Positions 13,199 to 15,346 of a stretch of 15,346 bases of DNA are shown here, piece after piece. Numbering within the stretch: the stretch's first letter is position 1; the number at the start of each line of letters is the position of its first letter. The notes under the pieces are model-generated. The model saw only the letters and a program-made list of their open reading frames with translations. It did not search any database and had not been told where the DNA came from. Location of the stretch: contig JAUMVL010000014.1 in the NCBI GenBank assembly GCA_030530185.1, positions 1 through 15,346 of the forward strand, written 5' to 3'. This DNA is from Clostridia bacterium (lineage in GTDB: Bacteria > Bacillota > Clostridia > Christensenellales > CAG-138). A program made the translations under genes and the position numbers.

Positions 13199-13603
13199 AT
13201 GTTAATGAATCTTGCAAACGTTATCTTGGCGGCAGGCATCGACACCGGCAGCTGCGCTGCAACAACCGCGGATGCCACCGCTGCAGGTGCACAGGGCGGT
13301 CTGCTGGGCGGTATGAGCAGCATGCTGCTCCCTCTCGCCATGATCATCATTCTGATCGTCGTTATGATCGTTCCGCAGCGTCGCCGCGACAAGAAAGTCA
13401 AGGAAATGCTCAACGCGCTGAAGCCGGGCGACCGTGTACGCACGATCGGCGGAATCTACGGCACGATCTCCTCCGTCAAGGACGATGTCGTCGTTTTGAC
13501 CGTCGGCCCCGACAAGGTCAAACTCGTCTTTGCACGCGGTGCGATCTCTCAGGTAGAGGAAACCGGCGTGGAGAACACGATGACCGAGGACGTCCACGAG
13601 TAA
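13199..13603 (+). CDS. yajC: Preprotein translocase accessory subunit YajC
   Basis: 134 residues. YajC is a small single-span membrane protein associated with SecDF and the Sec translocon. Here the span is at about 41-59 (MLLPLAMIIILIVVMIV), followed by the typical basic stretch PQRRRDKKVKEM (59-70). The hallmark YajC domain follows: LNALKPGDRVRTIGGIYGTI (71-90), then the 'V.L...D.vK.....aI..V' strands to about 120. The N-terminal part before the span (about 40 residues, Ala/Gly-rich) is longer than in many family members. AAAGGA lies nine bases before the ATG; another ATG two codons on is possible. In many bacteria yajC adjoins tgt or secD. Here it stands alone between its own promoter and a terminator. 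Confidence 0.95.
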   Translation: MLMNLANVILAAGIDTGSCAATTADATAAGAQGGLLGGMSSMLLPLAMIIILIVVMIVPQRRRDKKVKEMLNALKPGDRVRTIGGIYGTISSVKDDVVVLTVGPDKVKLVFARGAISQVEETGVENTMTEDVHE

Positions 13604-13608
13604 GATTA

Positions 13609-13658
13609 CCGATATAAAAACGGAACAGGCATCAAAGCCTGTTCCGTTTTTATATCGG
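13609..13658. terminator. Bidirectional terminator between yajC and the convergent membrane gene
   Basis: Bases 13609-13630 and 13637-13658 form a perfect 22-bp stem with a 6-base loop. The stem includes an A run on one side and a T run on the other, so it provides a GC-rich core with a T tract on both strands. It lies 5 bases after the yajC stop and about 10 bases after the stop of the convergent gene. Confidence 0.92.
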
Positions 13659-13667
13659 ATTGAATCG

Positions 13668-15026
13668 TCAATACACATCGCAGCGGTTCAAAAAAGCATA
13701 CAGATACAGCTGGCCAAGCACCAGGCAGCCGGCTGTAAACGTCGCGTCAACGCTGCGTTTTTTCGATAAGTCGGCCATTGCAAACAGCAGCGGGAACAAA
13801 ACCAGCAGGTAGCGCGGCGCGCTGAGCAGCCACGACGCCCCCATTGTGACCATGAAATAGATCAAAAAATACGCCACGTAGGAGGCCCGCTGCCTGCGGG
13901 CTGTAATCGCCATCAGTCCGAGCGCGCCGAACTGTGCAAGCAGGCTTGACATCCACAGACCGATCGCATCGTTGCGCTTGCCCGCGGCGAACCATTCGAT
14001 CAGATAGTTCAGCTGATAGCGCACCGAGGAGAAGAACCAGCCGAGATGCTGATCCCAATTCTCGCGCTGATAGACCGTGAAGCGGAACCAGTCGCCCGTC
14101 TCGGCATAGTTGATGAACAGATACGCGCCGAATCCGAGCGGGATCAGCAAGAGCGACAGTCCCCACAGCAGCGTGCGCCGCCGCAGGATCGGATTGCCGG
14201 AGATCAATTCGGTCAGCCACTCGAAGCAGACCGGCACCAGCAGAATGATCCCAACCGAGCGTGTGAACGCGGCAAGTCCACCTGCGATGCACGCCGTCAG
14301 CCAGTTCTTCTTACGCACAGCGTAGACGCACAGCAGGGAAAGCAGCACAAACGTCCCCTCGCTGAGCGCCGCCGTATAGAACAGCGCGGTCGGCAGGATC
14401 GCATAATATTTCAGTGCGCGCTGCGCCGTTTCCCGGTCGTAATCGAGCAGCGCAAGCCGGTACAGCACGCAGCCCGCCGCCGAGGAACAAAGGATCGAAA
14501 CAAGCATGCCTGAGAGAAACCAAGCCCGTACGACCGTGTGCAAAAGCCGGATTAAAATCGAATAAAAGGGCAAAAACACGAGCCGCCAGACCGTGCCGAT
14601 GCCTTCGAAATCCTCGTACCAATGTTCGGCGATGCCGAGATAGTGGCGCGTATCCGAGCCATACCAGCCGTCCAACGCGTCCACAATGCTGCCCGTAAAT
14701 CCGAGGGCAAGCGATTGCCAAAGGTATGCGATCAGAATCCGCAGCGCGTGCACCAGCAGCAGTCCGCAAAAAATCGCCGCATCCGTCCGCCAATTGACCC
14801 GCGCCGTCGGCGTCTCGAGCTCCGGTGTACGCCAAGCGTCGAACCAGCGAAAGATGAACTGGATGCCGATCACACAAAAAAGCACCGTATCGCACAGCAC
14901 GATGACCCATTCCTGCCACGTTGTGATCGGATTGTCCGCCGCCCAAAGCACAAACACCATGAGCAGCGCACACAGGCAGACGGCAATCGCCGTCCATTCC
15001 TTTTGTTTCTGATGCAATTCTTCCAT
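13668..15026 (-). CDS. Polytopic GT-C glycosyltransferase, PIG-V/Gpi18-like mannosyltransferase family
   Basis: 452 residues with about ten or more hydrophobic segments across the whole length. The first outer loop reads WYGSDTRHYLGIAEHWY (121-137). It matches the GT-C pattern of an acidic residue plus 'H/RY..IA..WY', where Asp125 is the likely catalytic or metal-contacting acid. It is followed by FLPFYSILIRLL (141-152), like the 'FFPLYPLL' of PIG-V proteins, and by YTAALSEGTFVLL (207-219), like the 'Y.EsLF' helix. The family uses polyprenyl-phosphate sugars to glycosylate lipids or surface polymers outside the membrane. The acceptor here cannot be told. The start at 15026 is chosen because GGGAGG lies nine bases upstream; an earlier ATG at 15074 falls within the promoter. 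It is convergent with yajC and separated from it by the bidirectional terminator. Confidence 0.78.
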   Translation of the reverse strand: MEELHQKQKEWTAIAVCLCALLMVFVLWAADNPITTWQEWVIVLCDTVLFCVIGIQFIFRWFDAWRTPELETPTARVNWRTDAAIFCGLLLVHALRILIAYLWQSLALGFTGSIVDALDGWYGSDTRHYLGIAEHWYEDFEGIGTVWRLVFLPFYSILIRLLHTVVRAWFLSGMLVSILCSSAAGCVLYRLALLDYDRETAQRALKYYAILPTALFYTAALSEGTFVLLSLLCVYAVRKKNWLTACIAGGLAAFTRSVGIILLVPVCFEWLTELISGNPILRRRTLLWGLSLLLIPLGFGAYLFINYAETGDWFRFTVYQRENWDQHLGWFFSSVRYQLNYLIEWFAAGKRNDAIGLWMSSLLAQFGALGLMAITARRQRASYVAYFLIYFMVTMGASWLLSAPRYLLVLFPLLFAMADLSKKRSVDATFTAGCLVLGQLYLYAFLNRCDVY

Positions 15027-15045
15027 ACCGGTTGTCCTCCCGGCT

Positions 15046-15074
15046 ATCATAGCATACTTTCCAAACCTACGCAA
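15046..15074 (-). promoter_or_regulatory. Extended -10 promoter of the Gpi18-like gene
   Basis: On the minus strand TATGAT (15046-15051) is preceded by TGC, the extended -10 form. A weak TTGCGT (15069-15074) lies 17 bases upstream. Transcription would start near 15039, before the ribosome site of the gene. This argues against the ATG at 15074 as the start. Confidence 0.5.
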
Positions 15075-15104
15075 CCGCGAACGCTGTCGAATCCGGGCGC
15101 AGAC

Positions 15105-15346
15105 TTACGGCTCGATCGGATCAACGAAGCCCCAGCTTGCCGTCCATTCGGTCATGATCCATTTTCGACGCGCCGCGCGATCCGACTCCGGGCATTGCTC
15201 AAGAAGCCGATGGTACTGCTCCGGAATGTGCGCTTGCAGCGCGCCCGGATCCTCTGCCGCAATGCGCCATCCTTCCTCCGTTTTCCGTACATGAATGCTG
15301 TGCGTATCACCCTTGAAGCTGTCAAAGTCGGCAGCGCCCTGTCGGA
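15105..15346 (-). CDS. C-terminal 80 codons of an unidentified protein
   Basis: A minus-strand frame open from the window edge ends at TAA (15107-15105). The visible end has GDTHSIHVRKTEEGWRIAAE early on and finishes with MTEWTASWGFVDPIEP. The first stretch looks like the last strands of a cone-like (NTF2/SnoaL or similar) ligand or envelope domain: a strand with alternating residues, then 'GWRIA'. This is only an impression. No membrane segment or catalytic motif is visible in this part. The Gpi18-like gene follows 78 bases downstream with its own promoter, so the two need not be cotranscribed. Confidence 0.75.
   Translation of the reverse strand, partial: RQGAADFDSFKGDTHSIHVRKTEEGWRIAAEDPGALQAHIPEQYHRLLEQCPESDRAARRKWIMTEWTASWGFVDPIEP

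Noticed and set aside
13199..13603. yajC as part of a secDF or tgt operon
   Set aside because: A terminator follows directly and the neighbours are unrelated, so it is a single-gene unit here.

Overview
The window looks like a piece of a Bacillota genome of moderate-to-high GC, most likely a gut-type Clostridia. The reasons are the strong AGGAGG-type ribosome sites, AT-rich intergenic promoters of the sigma-A kind, an Ami/Opp-type oligopeptide transporter, a stand-alone E2-like acyltransferase-fold protein, and YARHG-domain envelope proteins. No rRNA, tRNA, CRISPR array, insertion sequence or phage gene was seen. Protein assignments come from reading motifs, not from database searches.

Left half (minus strand, about 8340 to 434): an oligopeptide ABC transporter operon in the order binding protein (oppA), a possible 54-codon ORF with a hairpin, permeases oppB and oppC, then ATPases oppD and oppF. 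A strong terminator closes it. The set resembles the pneumococcal Ami system more than classical Opp: oppB carries a large extracytoplasmic insert between its first two membrane segments, and oppD lacks the C-terminal cysteine cluster. oppD also has an unusual insert of about 250 residues between Walker A and the Q-loop. The binding protein looks circularly permuted: the segment that normally ends an AmiA/OppA protein sits just behind the lipoprotein signal, and the protein stops where that segment would normally begin. Downstream (1-384) lies the start of an unidentified membrane-anchored protein, perhaps ApbE-like.

Middle: an AT-rich 439-base gap holding the oppA promoter, then a minus-strand E2/CAT-fold gene (8669-9505) whose catalytic His and Asp are replaced. 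It is divergent from a plus-strand three-gene operon (9681-13054). That operon encodes two paralogous, membrane-anchored YARHG proteins flanking a two-TM protein with a C-terminal zinc ribbon. The two YARHG proteins share a repeated domain of about 95 residues that I do not recognise (one copy in the first, two in the second).

Right: yajC as a single-gene unit with its own promoter, a long bidirectional terminator, then a minus-strand polytopic PIG-V/Gpi18-like glycosyltransferase with its own promoter, and finally the C-terminal end of an unidentified protein.

The most interesting items are the permuted binding protein, the repeat-domain/YARHG/zinc-ribbon operon, and the inserted OppD.
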